Source: Anthostomella pinea | Lineage: Eukaryota; Ascomycota; Sordariomycetes; Xylariales; Xylariaceae | NCBI GenBank assembly: GCA_963556695.1 | Contig: CAUWAG010000006.1 | Location: 1,860,001 to 1,924,000, forward strand | Direction: 5' to 3' | Length of the DNA: 64,000 nucleotides | In this document: piece after piece, positions 1 through 11,523 of the stretch | Numbering within the stretch: position 1 is the stretch's first letter | How the letters are laid out: the number at the start of each line of letters is the position of its first letter | Translations under genes and position numbers: made by a program | The notes under the pieces: model-generated | Seen by the model: the letters and a program-made list of their open reading frames with translations, nothing else | What the model was told of the DNA's origin: nothing | Databases searched by the model: none

Positions 1-3000
1 GGGCGTAGCTTCAAGCCTGTCGCAAAACTAGCATTTAGACTGGGGCATGTCAACCACGGGACGAAATAAGTGCATACACCCTGATCCTAGCCGGGCCCGC
101 CTCCTTCCTCCATGTCATCCTATCTCCAGTTCTTCCCTCTCCTCCTCCTGTCGAGGTATCAGATCCCGAATTCACCTGTGCCCATCTCCGGGAATGCTGC
201 CAGAGGTACATCAAGGCAACCTACACATGCACTTTACCCGCGGGTAGACCGCCCAGCCGCCTACTTGCTAATCACCGAAGCCAGTCCAAGTGCAGACATC
301 TGATGCAAGGCCTTGCATGTCCGCCACGGCAAACCCCATCCGCTGGTGACGCGCCATAACCTGTCACTTCGCTTGGCCTGGAGTCCGACTCGAAAACCAG
401 ACCCAAACGAGGAGCAACAACGACGTCATGGTCCAGATGACAGGGATGCGTCCCCGCCACATCACACACCGTCATCGCGATCCCGTCACACGCTAGACCG
501 CTCTCAGAGCTGGTGTGGCTCGTGGTCAACGCCCCCCGGCACCAGTGACATTGACAGCCATGGCTGGGATACCGGATTTGGCGGAGTTGTGCTCTGGAAT
601 GCCGGTCTCGATGGTCCGGTTGGTCAACCGCCGTTCGTGCTAGAGATTGTCAGGTGGCTGAGCACATGTATTATCTGTGCTACCCTGTGCAAGTCATCCA
701 ATCGACGAGGGGCAGCATGTGGCGTTCGTATCATGTCGTCCATTGATGTCCCAAAGTGGTAAATGACCAGCCACAGCCTGCAACGGTTTCACGTCTATGA
801 TGTGGCTTGACGGCGTAGGGATGGGGTAGAGAGGTTCGAGGCCCGTTGATCTGCCAAAACCTGTTTTCTGGCCGACTGGATTTTCTCGGACCTCCTCCGA
901 CTCCAGAGTCCAGACTCCAGACTCCAATGCCCCATCCAGCTCCATTGCAAGGGCTCATCGGTATGACGTATGGTGGGGAGATACGGCTAATTGAAGCTGG
1001 GCGTCTGCCTTCATGTTTGACAGGTGGGACTTCTCTATTCCTGCTGGCAGCTGCTGGGGCACATGGGGGCATCCTACCTCACTCCTCCAATCTCCAGTCT
1101 ATCTGCAATGCAATGCTCTTGTGATGCCGCTGTATCCAGCGGATCTTGGTCGATAACCTTGTCGATTACTACAAGGAGCGGCGAACGTCGTCATCGGGTT
1201 GGATCCCTCTCATGTTCGACCATCTGTTGCATGTCGCGGGGGGAAAATATGGATGATCGAAATGCAGTGCTAGCCTAGGTATCATGCCGTCCGTGGCTGG
1301 TTGACGATGAAACAAGGTTTACCCAGCCTCAAAATCGGGTCAGGATGCAATGGCCAGCCACACCGCAAGTCCGTGCCAATGAGGAGTTTCGATGTGTTCG
1401 AGACCAGCCGGCCTCGAGGCTCGCTTTTCCTTGCTTTGGACCCTGTTCTGACGTACCTCGTGAAGTTACGCCACAATACCCCGTGATATAAGCACCCGGA
1501 CCCATCCAACATTTCTATTGTTTTGTTTTTCTCTCTTCCCACATGCTTGCCGCAGGCAGTTCGCCGCACCCCCCGCCGAAACGAGAGGCCGGGCACGCGG
1601 TTGGCTCCCATCGTGGCAGTACGAATAGTTTCCACTTGATGGGATGGAGAGTCGAGGACCTAGTTCTCCTCCCATGACCGCCAGGCAAGCACCCGTTCGG
1701 CCGCGGTCACCGGTCTGTCGTGATGCGTTCCGATTGTACGGCTCTCCGTGAGTCCGTCTCGTCCTGCTCCGGCCGTCACCGTCGTGATTGCGCGATGCGC
1801 TTTCTGATGAACACTTGGTCTCGAGGCTTGCTTCGGTCGATCGCCCGACCTCGGACGATGCCCCTCTCCTGTTTCCGATCTTGAGGAACATCGCTCGTTG
1901 GTCGACAGATCTCGAACATCGCCTTGGTCGTACCATATGATCTCGAATGACGCTCCCGTTACCCCTGGTGCACCCCTCGTCCCCCTCTCGACTGCATGCG
2001 CCTTGCTTTCGCGTCCCGACTCCTCAGATCGAGTCGATATAATCTCGAAGGCCGTGTGTGTGTGCCGGCGCGACGACACGACTCGCGAGACATGCTTGGT
2101 CATAACACGGGGAAAGCGTCTCAACGTGATCCTCTTCTGTCGATGCGCCTCTGCGCTCCTGATCTGCGTATCCGTTGAACCATCCCCGATCCTTGACCGC
2201 ACCGCGACGACTGCTCCGCCGCTCCCCACTTCGATCGATTTTCGTTCTCTCAGAGATGTTTTGTCGTTTCTTTGCTTGAAAGCACCTGCGACTGAGAGGC
2301 GAGGGTTTCTCACTTTTCGCACGACAGCTTTCACGGCTGTCGCCAGCGACGCCAGCTGCCGCGACGACTTCTAGGTTGTCTTGGGCAACAACGAACATCT
2401 GATAGGCAACCCCTCTCTACGCCAACAGATCTGGCGCAACTACAACTCGATCAAGCCATTCTCAATTACCACCTTTGATCCGAGCGACCAAAAACCACCA
2501 CATCAGCTCTATAACGCAACGACGCCATCGCTTCTAGGCGATGTGCCTCCATAGAGCAGGGTCAGGCAGCACCGTGCCCGACCCGTCAAAAAACACTTAC
2601 AAAACACCAAACCCATCGGGGACGGAATCGCTTGAGGAGGAAATCAGATTGTCACAAGCTTTACGAATTGGAGCGGCTTTCTACACGCGCCCCCACAGGT
2701 TTAGGAAATGGAGGATACTACTTTTGGATTACTGAATCTAGCCTTTCACTTTGTTCTATCCCCCTCGCCTGTCCTTTTGCTTCTCCAGTAAGCGGGGGGT
2801 TCAAGGCGGGCGAGGTATATATTGCAGTTAGGTCCAGGGGGCGGTGGGGGCTCGTCTCCATTCGCGACTTATGGCTGGACCTGTTGGTGCCGTTATATCG
2901 GCTTGTCGTGGACCGGATTGTTCAAGGTGTTTCCGATTTGACCTTTGGGCAACGACCTGGAGGCAGGAACTGGAAGGTCTGCGGGAGGCCGCGAGAGCCA

Positions 3001-3418
3001 ATAGATGATTGCTTACTTAAATTGACTTCGTCGTTCCTGGTGGTCATCTCCAATGGTCTTAACTTGCTGCTGCCGTGAAGTCGTGATGTCCTCGCTTGGG
3101 TTGCCGGATTCTACCCAGTTCGCTCATGTGTTGATTGATGCCACTATCATGGTACAAGACAATGAGAATGGACTTCATTTCGAGGTACGAACATTCCCGT
3201 GGAAGTATACACCTCCAGGGCGTATACGGACAATTACATAGGCTATTGCAGCGGCCGCCTCAACATTCCCCCTTAACTCCATCCGCATCAACCTTCGCTC
3301 TCGCAGCCAGCCTCTCCAGCAAACCAAACCCGAGATCCTCTCTCCCTCCCTTTCCTCCTCCTCACGTCTCTGGCACCGACCGGATATGCCAGCGTTACCC
3401 CCTTCGTCTCGGACAATA

Positions 3419-3419
<1 letters not shown>

Positions 3420-3449
<30 letters not shown>
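3420..3449. repeat. C homopolymer of about 30 bases
   Basis: An uninterrupted run of C (G on the other strand) sits in a pyrimidine-rich tract that starts near 3260. Such tracts are unstable in replication and hard to sequence, so the exact length is uncertain. No gene overlaps it convincingly. Confidence 0.95.
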
Positions 3450-3450
<1 letters not shown>

Positions 3451-3885
3451 CCTCCGTGTACCTATACGGCGCTGGTGATGATGGTCTTAGCCTGAAGGCA
3501 GTTTAGGTATTTAGTTTCATCGAGCCGCACAGCGCCAGCTCGTCTGTGGAACAGAGGTATCGGTCGGTCAGTCTGTCGGTACCTAGCTACTCAGTGCTCT
3601 TTGTAAAGCCTCCAGCGGGAAGGTACCTAAGCCAGTGAAGAAAGAAGAAGGGAGGGGGCATCTGAAGGGGCATGGCTTGGGAGCGGAGAGCCCCTGAAAA
3701 CGTGACTGGATGGGAATTTATTAGGGAATAAGACCATGCTTGATGGCCAGAAAAGGGGGAGGGGGTTAGTGAGATTACTCCTGAGGCCTGGGTTTTAGGT
3801 ACGACATTCGGCAAGACTTCACCGCTCCAGTACCGTACAGCATCTACTGCGGCGACAACCTGGTCATGGGCAGAGGATGTCGGCG

Positions 3886-3927
<42 letters not shown>
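3886..3927 (+). repeat. (GAGGGT)7 hexamer array
   Basis: Seven perfect GAGGGT units stand in tandem. One strand therefore carries seven GGG runs separated by three bases, which fits the pattern for a G-quadruplex. The unit differs by one base from the TTAGGG telomere repeat of filamentous fungi (TGAGGG in the matching register), so it could be an interstitial telomere-like remnant or a simple microsatellite. In translation it gives an alternating Arg-Val string, which is not evidence for a gene. Confidence 0.95.
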
Positions 3928-4749
3928 ATGGAGGTCGGTTGATGGTGATGTTGATGATGACGAAGAGGGAGGGAGTGGCAGTGGCAGTCCCGGTGCTGGA
4001 GGCCGAGATGGGACGGGACGTCGTGGATGCCGCCTGTGGGCGTGTGAAAGGGGGGGAGCCCCGATGGAGACGGCGGTGCGGTGGTTCGGTCGTCGTCCAT
4101 GATGCCTCGGCGTCATGTTTGGGGATATACGACGCGAGATCACGGTGGAGATGAGCTGTGGCACGGTAATTTCTTGAGCAAGGAAGGCGCTTTTGTCTGG
4201 AACTGTATATATAGACCAGGGTACCGTCTGAGTACCGTGCCTATCGAGAAGAGCATTACGTTGGCTGGCATGGAAGCTTCGTTACTAGCCGTATGTATGT
4301 ACATTGACTTGTGATCAGTTGGTCAAGAATAACTTCGGATATGTACCATTATAGTCTAAACAGGTCGCGTCGCCCTTAGTGAGTGCCTTGAGTACCGTGC
4401 TTGTCTGAAGACCTACACAGCCAAGTGGCGGCTGATGAAGCCTAGACTACCTACTCGTCTGGGTCTGATATCGACTCCAGACTACTGTAAGCAACCAGGA
4501 CGTCCCCCCGACCCATTGCTCTGAAGGTGGCCATCACACACAGACGAGTACCGTACTCATTAGTCCGGCCTCCGAGTTCCCTTTTAGGCCTCCTCCGCCA
4601 CTCTCGTATCAGGTTACCACCTTTGATCACACATCTCACTCTGGGCTATTCTGTGGCTTTCCTGATACTTATGTCCCGTTCCAGTCATCACTTCCGTACC
4701 TATGTCCGTCATCAGCAAGATATCATAGAGAACCAGCGAGGTCCCGCAC

Positions 4750-5301
4750 CTAGTCCTGAGCGACACTGGTCTCAACACTGAGGAACTCCCATGCCGCGCC
4801 CCTATCCGCAGACACGACGAGCTTCGACGGGGTCTGCTCAGCCATTATGGCCATATTCATGCACTTCCAGTTGTGTAAGGTCAACAGCCAGTACCCGCCT
4901 TCAGGATGCGGTTTCGTCACGAAGAACTCGTGGCCCCCGTGGTGTTTGGCATCAGCGATGAACTCGCCCTTGCCGTTGTGCCCGATATATGTCCCCGACA
5001 CGATGTTTCGGAAGCCGAACCAGCCGTCGTTCTCGACGCAGGCCCAGTGGCAGCCTCCCCAGCCCTTGCTGCGGGTTTCGTGCTCCAGGGTCAGTATACC
5101 CTCCCTCAGAGTAATGACCAGCCCGGAGACTTGGTGGCGGATCAGGAATGTCCACCCTGCACAGGGTACCGTAATAACAGGGGGAAAGGCAGCGTGGCTT
5201 GGGGTCCCATCCGTTACTGACTGTGTCGGGGTTGTCATCGGGGTTGGCAACGGCGTTCCTGTTGTCGTGGAACAAAAATCTCGGTCGGTTTCAAAGTTCA
5301 T
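4750..5301 (-). CDS. Fascin-like beta-trefoil protein (hypothetical)
   Basis: This single-exon frame encodes 183 residues from the ATG at 5301; an in-frame ATG at 5388 would add 29 hydrophobic residues. A Thr/Pro-rich N-terminus (about residues 15-45) leads into a globular half. There, repeated motifs of the form G-W-F-F-R-N, G-x-Y-I-G-H-N-G-K-G and H-E-F-F follow the pattern of beta-trefoil/fascin-like folds: short beta strands with a glycine turn and a conserved aromatic residue in each repeat. Many small fungal proteins of this kind are cytosolic and of unknown role; some bind sugars or actin. No catalytic residues are evident. The nearest neighbour, eIF1A, lies about 1.3 kb away on the same strand. 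I am fairly sure the frame is real, and only moderately sure of the fold. Confidence 0.7.
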   Translation of the reverse strand: MNFETDRDFCSTTTGTPLPTPMTTPTQSVTDGTPSHAAFPPVITVPCAGWTFLIRHQVSGLVITLREGILTLEHETRSKGWGGCHWACVENDGWFGFRNIVSGTYIGHNGKGEFIADAKHHGGHEFFVTKPHPEGGYWLLTLHNWKCMNMAIMAEQTPSKLVVSADRGAAWEFLSVETSVAQD

Positions 5302-6562
5302 GGTGAAGAATAGTCCGTCTGAGATGGCTTGCAAATCAGTTAGGAGCAGAATGTAGAATGCTGGGACCGATTTGAGTGGGCACAGCAAGGTGACAAGTAA
5401 TGAATCGAGGGAATGGGAAGCCCGTGTCGGGGGGAAGATCTAAGATATCTGTAGATGAAGCCTTTGTTTTAGGTTCCGGGTTTAGGGAGGGGAACCCCGT
5501 TGGCAGGAAACTCTGCGAACTGCGTACCTTCAGTATGAGGTACCTGTGCAGTTGTCGTCACTCTTTACGCTTTTAACCTGAGTACCAAGGCGGAAATAGC
5601 GGCCCCCCTTGGTCGTGTACTCGGTAATCACTCGCACTATCAGGGTCCTGGACGTAATCGCGGTGTTGGGACCGATATCTCGCCCCCCTTTTATGGAGAG
5701 AACATATTGCGAGTGTTTGTCTCTCTTGGGGGTATGACCTAACAGGTAGCAAGCAGTACGTGCAAGTCTGTGGCTTGTTTTGCTTGTTAGGTGGGCGGAG
5801 ATTTTGCTCTAGTCGGCGAGGCTTGCAGAGATTATACACTTAGATAATGCTGGACAGTGACTACTGGGGTATCGAGATGTTGATCGAAACTGGGTTCATC
5901 TTGGTACACGTCCAAAAGGGGCCATGGATACAGCTAGGTTAGCCGTCTTGCAGTACTGTCGTTTCCTTTACGGGCACTAGTCACACTTTGCAGAGATATC
6001 CCTTCAGTGCCCGTTTCGGCACCAGGTAAATCCGTACCCATTAATACCCCAGTTCCAGCACAGTGATTGGGTGCATAGACCCTGTAGGGTCCATTGGTGC
6101 CGAAACGGGCACTGAAGGGATGGGACATGAAGTATCTGTCAGACGACTTGTAGGCTGGGAAAGGGTGAATGTATTAACGAAGTGGTCTATCGCTTATGAA
6201 TCCCATGCCGTCATTCCCAAGAGGAGGTTCTTCGTACGGACAAAGTGGCACATGCGTATCCATTACGAAAAAGGCAAAAGCGACGAAAAGAATAAGCCAT
6301 GACGTCTCTCCCACCATGGCTTCCCCACGCTGTCCGGTTGCTGTCGCGGATCCCAGATGACAGAGATCCGTAGGAATACAACTGCTGCCTGGGGTGGAGA
6401 GAGAAGACAGACTGATTCCAGGTAATCTGGTCACGGAGACCAGAAAACCCAGATGGACAACGGCCCCCGTCTCCTATATACTTGGTCCCCTCATCATCGG
6501 CACAAGACCCAGAGGACAGAGAGACAATTCGGCAGAGCTGGGGTTTGATAGGTGAACGGGTC
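5302..6562. other. Intergenic region between the beta-trefoil gene and eIF1A
   Basis: I see no gene here. The region contains a perfect 27-bp inverted repeat (5998-6121, listed separately). The part next to 6563 probably includes the 3' untranslated region of the eIF1A gene. Confidence 0.5.
5998..6121. repeat. Perfect 27-bp inverted repeat with 70-nt spacer
   Basis: The arm at 5998-6024 is the exact reverse complement of 6095-6121. A small extra hairpin (accctgtagggt) lies in the spacer at about 6079-6090. Transcribed, it would form a long stem-loop. It could be a miniature inverted-repeat element or a foldback structure. I saw no target-site duplication at its ends. Confidence 0.9.
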
Positions 6563-7165
6563 TTAGATGTCATCGATCTCGATGTCCTTGCCGTCCTCAT
6601 CGTCGGATTCTTGGTCGTCGGCGAAGTCGAAGTTGCACTCGCCGTCGTCGTTGGGACCGAACGTGTCGGTCTCGTTGATCTTGGCGGACTCGGGGAGTTC
6701 TCCGTAGGCCTTGAGGGATCGCGCTTCGTCGGCCGAGTACTTCATGATGACATCGCCCTTTTCATCCTGGTAGTCTCGCAGCGACAACAGTATAATGTCT
6801 CCCCTGTAATGGCTTGTCAGTGACCAAAAGCACGCAGTTGTGGGGCCTCGGGGCGTTGGCATACTGGTTGATCCAGACCTTCTTTCGCAGCTTGCCTCTG
6901 ATGTGGGCGAGTCGCTTCTCGCCGTCGAAACACTGGGCTTCGAGCCGTCCGTTTCCTAGCATCTTGATGACCTGGGCGTACTCCTGTCCCTCCTCCTTGA
7001 AGATGAGCTCGCGCTTCTCTCGGTCGTTCTCGTTCTTTCCACGACGTCGATTCTTACCACCCTATTTTGACCTGTGTCAGCTGCTGCTCGCACTCGCACA
7101 CGCACACTGCGGGGCAGGATAAGCGCCCAAGGCTGTCGACGTACCTTTCCCTTGTTCTTGGGCAT
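6563..7165 (-). CDS. tif11: Eukaryotic translation initiation factor 1A (eIF1A), three exons
   Basis: eIF1A binds the 40S ribosomal subunit in the cytosol, helps load the initiator tRNA ternary complex and supports scanning and start-codon choice. Exons are 7145-7165, 6865-7061 and 6563-6803, with introns of 83 bp (gtacgt...aatag) and 61 bp (gtatgc...ttacag). Joined, they give 152 residues, the usual length of the family. The N-terminus is the typical basic M-P-K-N-K-G-K followed by [10 protein letters not shown]. The OB-fold carries [20 protein letters not shown] and [13 protein letters not shown], and the tail is acidic and ends D-I-E-I-D-D-I, as in orthologues. The first coding exon is only 21 bases, so simple ORF calling misses it. 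The gene diverges from the one at 7716, with about 550 bp of shared promoter region between them. Confidence 0.97.
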
Positions 7166-7715
7166 ATTGGCGGAAACGTGGGCTTAATATTCTGCAGTCG
7201 CAGAATAAAGCCGAGCGATATGAGTTGTTGTGTTGGTGTTTCGGGGGTGAAGTTCGTTGAGTATGGTGTGGGTGGTCGAAGTGGGAAAATGTTGGAATGG
7301 TGTGTGGTGGTGACGAATGGCGGGGATTAATAAATGGTTATTGGAGGGGCAGAGGCTAGCGACTGTGCACAAAGAGGCGAAAGTGAGTGAGTAATATAGT
7401 GGGGTCGCTTTTCGGAGATACCCTCAGCCCAACCAGGGCCCAGGGGCGCTTCAGGCGGGTTGGGTGGGGCCAATCATGCCCAGATGGGCTATTCCAAGCA
7501 GCTGCAGCACTGTGGCTTGCATCCACCCGATCCAGTCAGCGTTTTCATTTTCCTTGCGCATCTTCTTCATGCGCCCATTCAACGCCGTCGCAACCCCAAA
7601 CTCGTCTCCGATTGTCCTTCGTTGCGCCTCTACCACCTTCCTTCGACTTGTCGACTACCGGTATCAGGGCCATGAGCTGCCGGCAGCTGAGTCAACTCGG
7701 GGACCGGCCTAGATC

Positions 7716-8471
7716 ATGACAAGAGCTCTCCTCGGCCGGCCCCTGGAGCTCCCAAGGCTTGCGTATCAAGCCCAAGTCCTTCGAAGACGCGCCACCACTG
7801 AAGCGACACACACCAAATTACGTCCTGCTCTCCCTAGCGAAAACCCATACGCCGACGAAGTAGAACCCAGTCAACATGTCTTCTCCGTCTTGCGCGAGCA
7901 CAATATGTGGTTCCCGGACAAACTGCGTGGCTTCAAAATCGGCAATCTGAAGGGAAACAACCCATACAAGCTGAACGTCTTCTGCTCCCAGAGCCACTGT
8001 CTCGATATCCAGGCGATGAAGTACCTCGATCGCCAGGAGCATCCTTACGCCCAGTCCATCCTGGAACTATACATTGCGAAGAAAAGCCGGCCGTTATGGT
8101 ACAGCGCCTTCTGCTTGCCTAACACCGGTGCAGGCGTGTTCCCCAGCGCTGTTGCGGAAAGGAAGCTGAAGCATGCTATGCGGGATGCACTGGCTGAGGC
8201 TGGATACGGTCGAGACGGCAGGAGAAGCACGAACGACGACGACCCGGGTGCTGTGGGCGACTTGCACGGGACACTCAAAGTTGTGTGCAGCGACGCGAAG
8301 GCTGTATGCAACGCCAGGTTCGTGGACCTCTTGGACGTCGCCAAGGATATCATATTGCCAGTGGAGCTGGAGCTTCGACGAGATCAGAATGGCAAACACC
8401 TGAAGCGAGTTGAGTACCGACACCACGCGGCTGGGGGCAAAGGACGACCAGCGCCAGCCCGCAGAAGGTAG
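7716..8471 (+). CDS. Probable mitochondrial protein, function unknown
   Basis: This 251-residue single-exon frame starts at the ATG at 7716. The first 30 or so residues are rich in Arg, Leu and Ala and lack acids (M-T-R-A-L-L-G-R-P and V-L-R-R-R-A-T-T), which fits a mitochondrial import presequence with cleavage after the triple Arg. The mature part has a well-ordered central domain with conserved-looking features (H-N-M-W-F-P-D-K-L, G-N-N-P-Y-K-L-N-V-F and H-P-Y-A-Q-S-I-L-E-L-Y), an acidic linker around residue 175, then a C-terminal Arg/Gly-rich tail. I do not recognise the family; its size and placement would suit a mitochondrial ribosome or respiratory-growth factor, but that is inference. 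It lies between eIF1A (divergent) and Chs5 (same strand). Confidence 0.8.
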   Translation: MTRALLGRPLELPRLAYQAQVLRRRATTEATHTKLRPALPSENPYADEVEPSQHVFSVLREHNMWFPDKLRGFKIGNLKGNNPYKLNVFCSQSHCLDIQAMKYLDRQEHPYAQSILELYIAKKSRPLWYSAFCLPNTGAGVFPSAVAERKLKHAMRDALAEAGYGRDGRRSTNDDDPGAVGDLHGTLKVVCSDAKAVCNARFVDLLDVAKDIILPVELELRRDQNGKHLKRVEYRHHAAGGKGRPAPARRR

Positions 8472-8961
8472 AGAGACTGGAGTCGCCAGCTCCGCATGAT
8501 CTGCTCAAGCTCGTAAACAACTCGTATCAACTGCCTGTATACCGACCTGTACATACATATTGCGGCTCTGTAGATGCCATTGTAGCCCTCTCGGCTCTAG
8601 AATGGGCAGGGCACAACTGCCACGATGCCTGCCTGCTGGTGGGAAGCCTGGAAAGGGGAAATAATATTTAGTTCTAATCGAATACAATCCCAGCTTGCAA
8701 ACATTAACCCTTTCCCCAATTGCGAATTAGATCTGCATCGGAAATGGCCGGGGCTGCATCTGGAAGCGGGTTTGGGGTTTGGCGCTTCTACATGGCGCTA
8801 CTGCAGAGGAACATTGATGAGGCAGGGGCCAGCTGGAGCTCTCCAATTGACTGGGCCGGACACGAAACAACACCATACCTTACCACAGTTGTCGACGACA
8901 CAACCACCCCATACACCATCTGACACCAATTCCACCACAGCCGCCGCCTGACTCTCTCGAT
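8472..8961. other. Intergenic region upstream of chs5
   Basis: I see no gene in these 490 bases. They should hold the 3' end of the preceding gene and the promoter and leader of chs5. The stretch around 8860-8950 is C/A-rich, as is common in fungal leaders just before the start codon. Confidence 0.5.
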
Positions 8962-10260
8962 ATGTTGGTCTCTCTCACCGTCGGCAAAGTCGATGCCGGC
9001 GTGACTGTCCTCTTGACCCCAGACAAGCGCCTGGTACGTATCGACTGCCTGCCCCTGGGAGAGCCTTCGAGTCCTCAGAACAGTGTCCAGTTGTCGCAAA
9101 CTGTCGCACAAGCTCGAGAGAACTTATCGATGCTCCTAAGGACACGCAAAGCTAACAGATACCCCTAGATCGAGTTCCCCTCCATCCTCCTGCCGCCAAA
9201 CATCGTCTCAGGCTCCATCGTCGACATCACCGTAGCCCGCAACCACGAATCCGAGAACAAGGCCGACTCGCGCTTCTCCGCCCTCCAAGACCAGATCTTC
9301 TCGTCGTTCGGCGCCTCCGAGCCGAGCACCCCCATCCTCCGCTGCCGCAATGCCACCCAGACCTCCCTCGTGCTGGAGTGGGACCCCATCGAGCTCGCGA
9401 CGGCCGACCTGATCTCGCTGTCGCTGTTCCGCAACGGGCAGAAGGCGGGCAACATCCCCCGCCCGCTGCAGATGCACAGCACCAAGATCAGCGGCCTGGC
9501 CGTCGACACCGAGTACACGTTCCACCTGGTGCTGCGCACGACGGCCGGCACCTACGCCAGCAAGCAGGTCGTGGCGCGCACCCACAAGATGACCGACCTC
9601 AGCGGCATCACCATCACGACGGGCATCCTGCCGGCAGCGCAGCGCGATGGCCTCGCCCAGGCCGTCGAGCGCATCGGCGCCAAGATGGTCGACGGCGTCC
9701 GCATCGACACCACCCACTTCGTCACCACCGAGGGCCGCGGCGTGCCCTGGGAGAAGGCCGTCGAGATGAACATCCCCGTCGTCCGCCCCGAGTGGGTCGA
9801 GGCCTGCGAGAAGAACGGCCGCATTCTTGGCGTTACCAAGTTCTACCTCGACGCCGTGCGGCCGGGCCCCGACGAGGCGCAGACGAGGAATACGGCTTCG
9901 CCGGCTCCGGCACCGGCACAAGCACAGAAGGACTTGCCGGAGACACCGGCGGCGGCGGCAGCTTCCAATGGGGAAAGCAAAGAAGCTGGGGAGAAGAAGC
10001 AGGCGGCCGAGGAGAGCAGTAGCGAGTCAGACGATGATGAGGACGAGGGTGGCGAAGGCGAGAAAGCCAAGGCCACCGACGAACAGAAGATGCGGCGTGA
10101 GGACAAGGAGGAGCAGAAGATAGCCTTGCGGCCAGGTCAGTCCTCAACTTCTCCGGGGCAGGGTCTGGGAGACGACAACGACGACAACGAGAGCACAGAC
10201 GAGAAGGCGGTTGCCCCGTCCCCAGGCGACGGGGCGTCTTTCCAGGACGTGGCACTATGA
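8962..10260 (+). CDS. chs5: Chs5-like exomer scaffold protein (FN3 + BRCT), two exons
   Basis: Chs5 is the scaffold of the exomer coat, which carries chitin synthase III and other cargo from the trans-Golgi to the plasma membrane. Exon 1 is 8962-9033 (24 codons). Exon 2 is 9169-10260, after a 135-bp intron with gtacgt donor and ccctag acceptor. The product is 387 residues. After the N-terminal dimerisation segment (about 1-75) come a fibronectin type III domain (about 77-168; L-E-W-D-P and T-E-Y-T-F-H-L) and a BRCT domain (about 169-255; G-V-R-I-D-T-T-H-F-V and V-R-P-E-W-V-E-A-C). The tail is low-complexity and acidic/lysine-rich, with a Ser/Asp/Glu run near residue 310. Only the FN3-BRCT order is diagnostic. 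The tail is shorter than in yeast Chs5, so a further 3' exon (possible donor gtcagt at about 10136) cannot be excluded. Confidence 0.93.
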
Positions 10261-11493
10261 GTTCATGGGAAGGGGGGTCAATGAAGTCAAATCAGGGGTT
10301 TCAGAGGGTGGGATCATAGCATGGAGTTAGTCAAGACGGCTTTCAAAAGGTGTGCTTGCTTCAACTTTCACGTTTCACGCGGTCTGATGTGTATCGTTCT
10401 ATGTTGTAATAATAATACATGAGTTGCTGCTGGTACTAGACGTGCTATATTTTCCTCCTTTCCTTTTGTACGGTTCCGTACCCTACCTATATTCGTGTCG
10501 AGATCGCGAACACGTTCGGCCAATTAACAGTTCATGCAGTGACTACATGAAAGGATCCAAGTCACTTACAACACCCGCGGGCTTCGTGCCAGCGTCCAAA
10601 GTCTATCACCCGCCGTAGCCCCCTGGCTCTCACCACTGCTGCTGGCTTTACCAGCCCTCAGGCCCCCATGGCCTCCCCGGAGCAACGGGAGGGAAAAAGC
10701 CCAAAGGCCATAGTTAATCGTAGAGCTTGATGAACTCCATGGTAGTATCCCATGCTAGCAGAGTCACGCACGGGCTTCTGCTGGTGGTCCGACGCCTTGG
10801 TGTAAGTTAGATGGCCTTCAACCGATGTACCAGCTGGTGGTCGTCCGGTGGTCTGCGTTGCTGGATGACTCTGTCCGAAATATGACGGCGAATCGCCTCT
10901 AGTTTACCTATTAATGTTCACCACCTGTCCTAGGGTTGCTAGCATCCATCCGCTGGTGCTTCAACGCGTCGAAGTCGAGACTCGAGGGGTCGACGGCCAG
11001 GCCTGGGGGTGCCAGTGCCACCAACCCGAGGAGGTAGAGATCTCCGAAGGACATGGTGTTTGAGCATCAAAGTGCTAACAACAGTCAGTGGTCATTTGGT
11101 CAAGTGTTTGTTAGCTGTACATTGGGAACATCTGCAGCGAGGTGGGGACATGTTCTTCTCCTGCCGCTCTAGCTTGTCGAGTGTTCTTCAGTCCAGATTC
11201 GCATCGCTTAGACCGTCTACCTCCCCGTCGCTAAACGCTTCATGTCCTTCTCTGCCCCTTCTGCTCGTATACGGCCGAGGTCTTGTCAACGCCCACCGCC
11301 GGCAGCAGCGCCACCAACGACACCGCCGGAGACGGCAGCACAGGCACCACCAGCCAAGATAAGGGCAGCCGCGATGCCACCCACTGTCCGAACAGGAGCA
11401 GCAGCGGCGTGACCGTGGCCGTGGCGAACAACAGCACGAATTGCGCCCAAATGGGCAAGCCCTTGGCGGCGTTGGCGAGGGCCCGGAGTCGTG

Positions 11494-11523
11494 CGAGGTC
11501 TGCAACTCGCAAGCTCGTTCGTT
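11494..11523 (+). repeat. Exact 30-bp direct repeat, copy 1
   Basis: The 30 bases starting cgaggtctgcaactcgc are identical to 12561-12590, in the same orientation, 1,067 bp apart. The flanks differ at once on both sides. In translation both copies lie inside reverse frames with the same short peptide (N-E-L-A-S-C-R-P-R). Confidence 0.9.

Larger units (their letters stand above)
1..4749. other. Gene-poor stretch without a defensible gene
   Basis: No open frame here resembles a protein family I know, and the longest frames lie on opposite strands over the same bases (around 1660-2370), as expected by chance in GC-rich DNA. The best candidate for an exon is the forward frame at 2375-2554. It follows an intron-acceptor-like cttctag, has protein-like composition and ends in TAG at 2552-2554, but I could not find its partner exons. 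Pyrimidine-rich stretches near 1520-2540 look like leader or promoter DNA. A C homopolymer and a G-rich hexamer array are listed separately. Confidence 0.5.

Noticed and set aside
1660..2334. Reverse frame of 224 codons at the left end
   Set aside because: It is Arg/Ser/Thr-rich without structure, and overlaps forward frames of similar length. GC-rich DNA gives such frames by chance.
9208..9921. Reverse frame of 237 codons inside chs5
   Set aside because: It is antisense to the FN3-BRCT coding exon, rich in Gly/Ala/Asp/Val as expected from GC-rich third positions, and has no recognisable domain.
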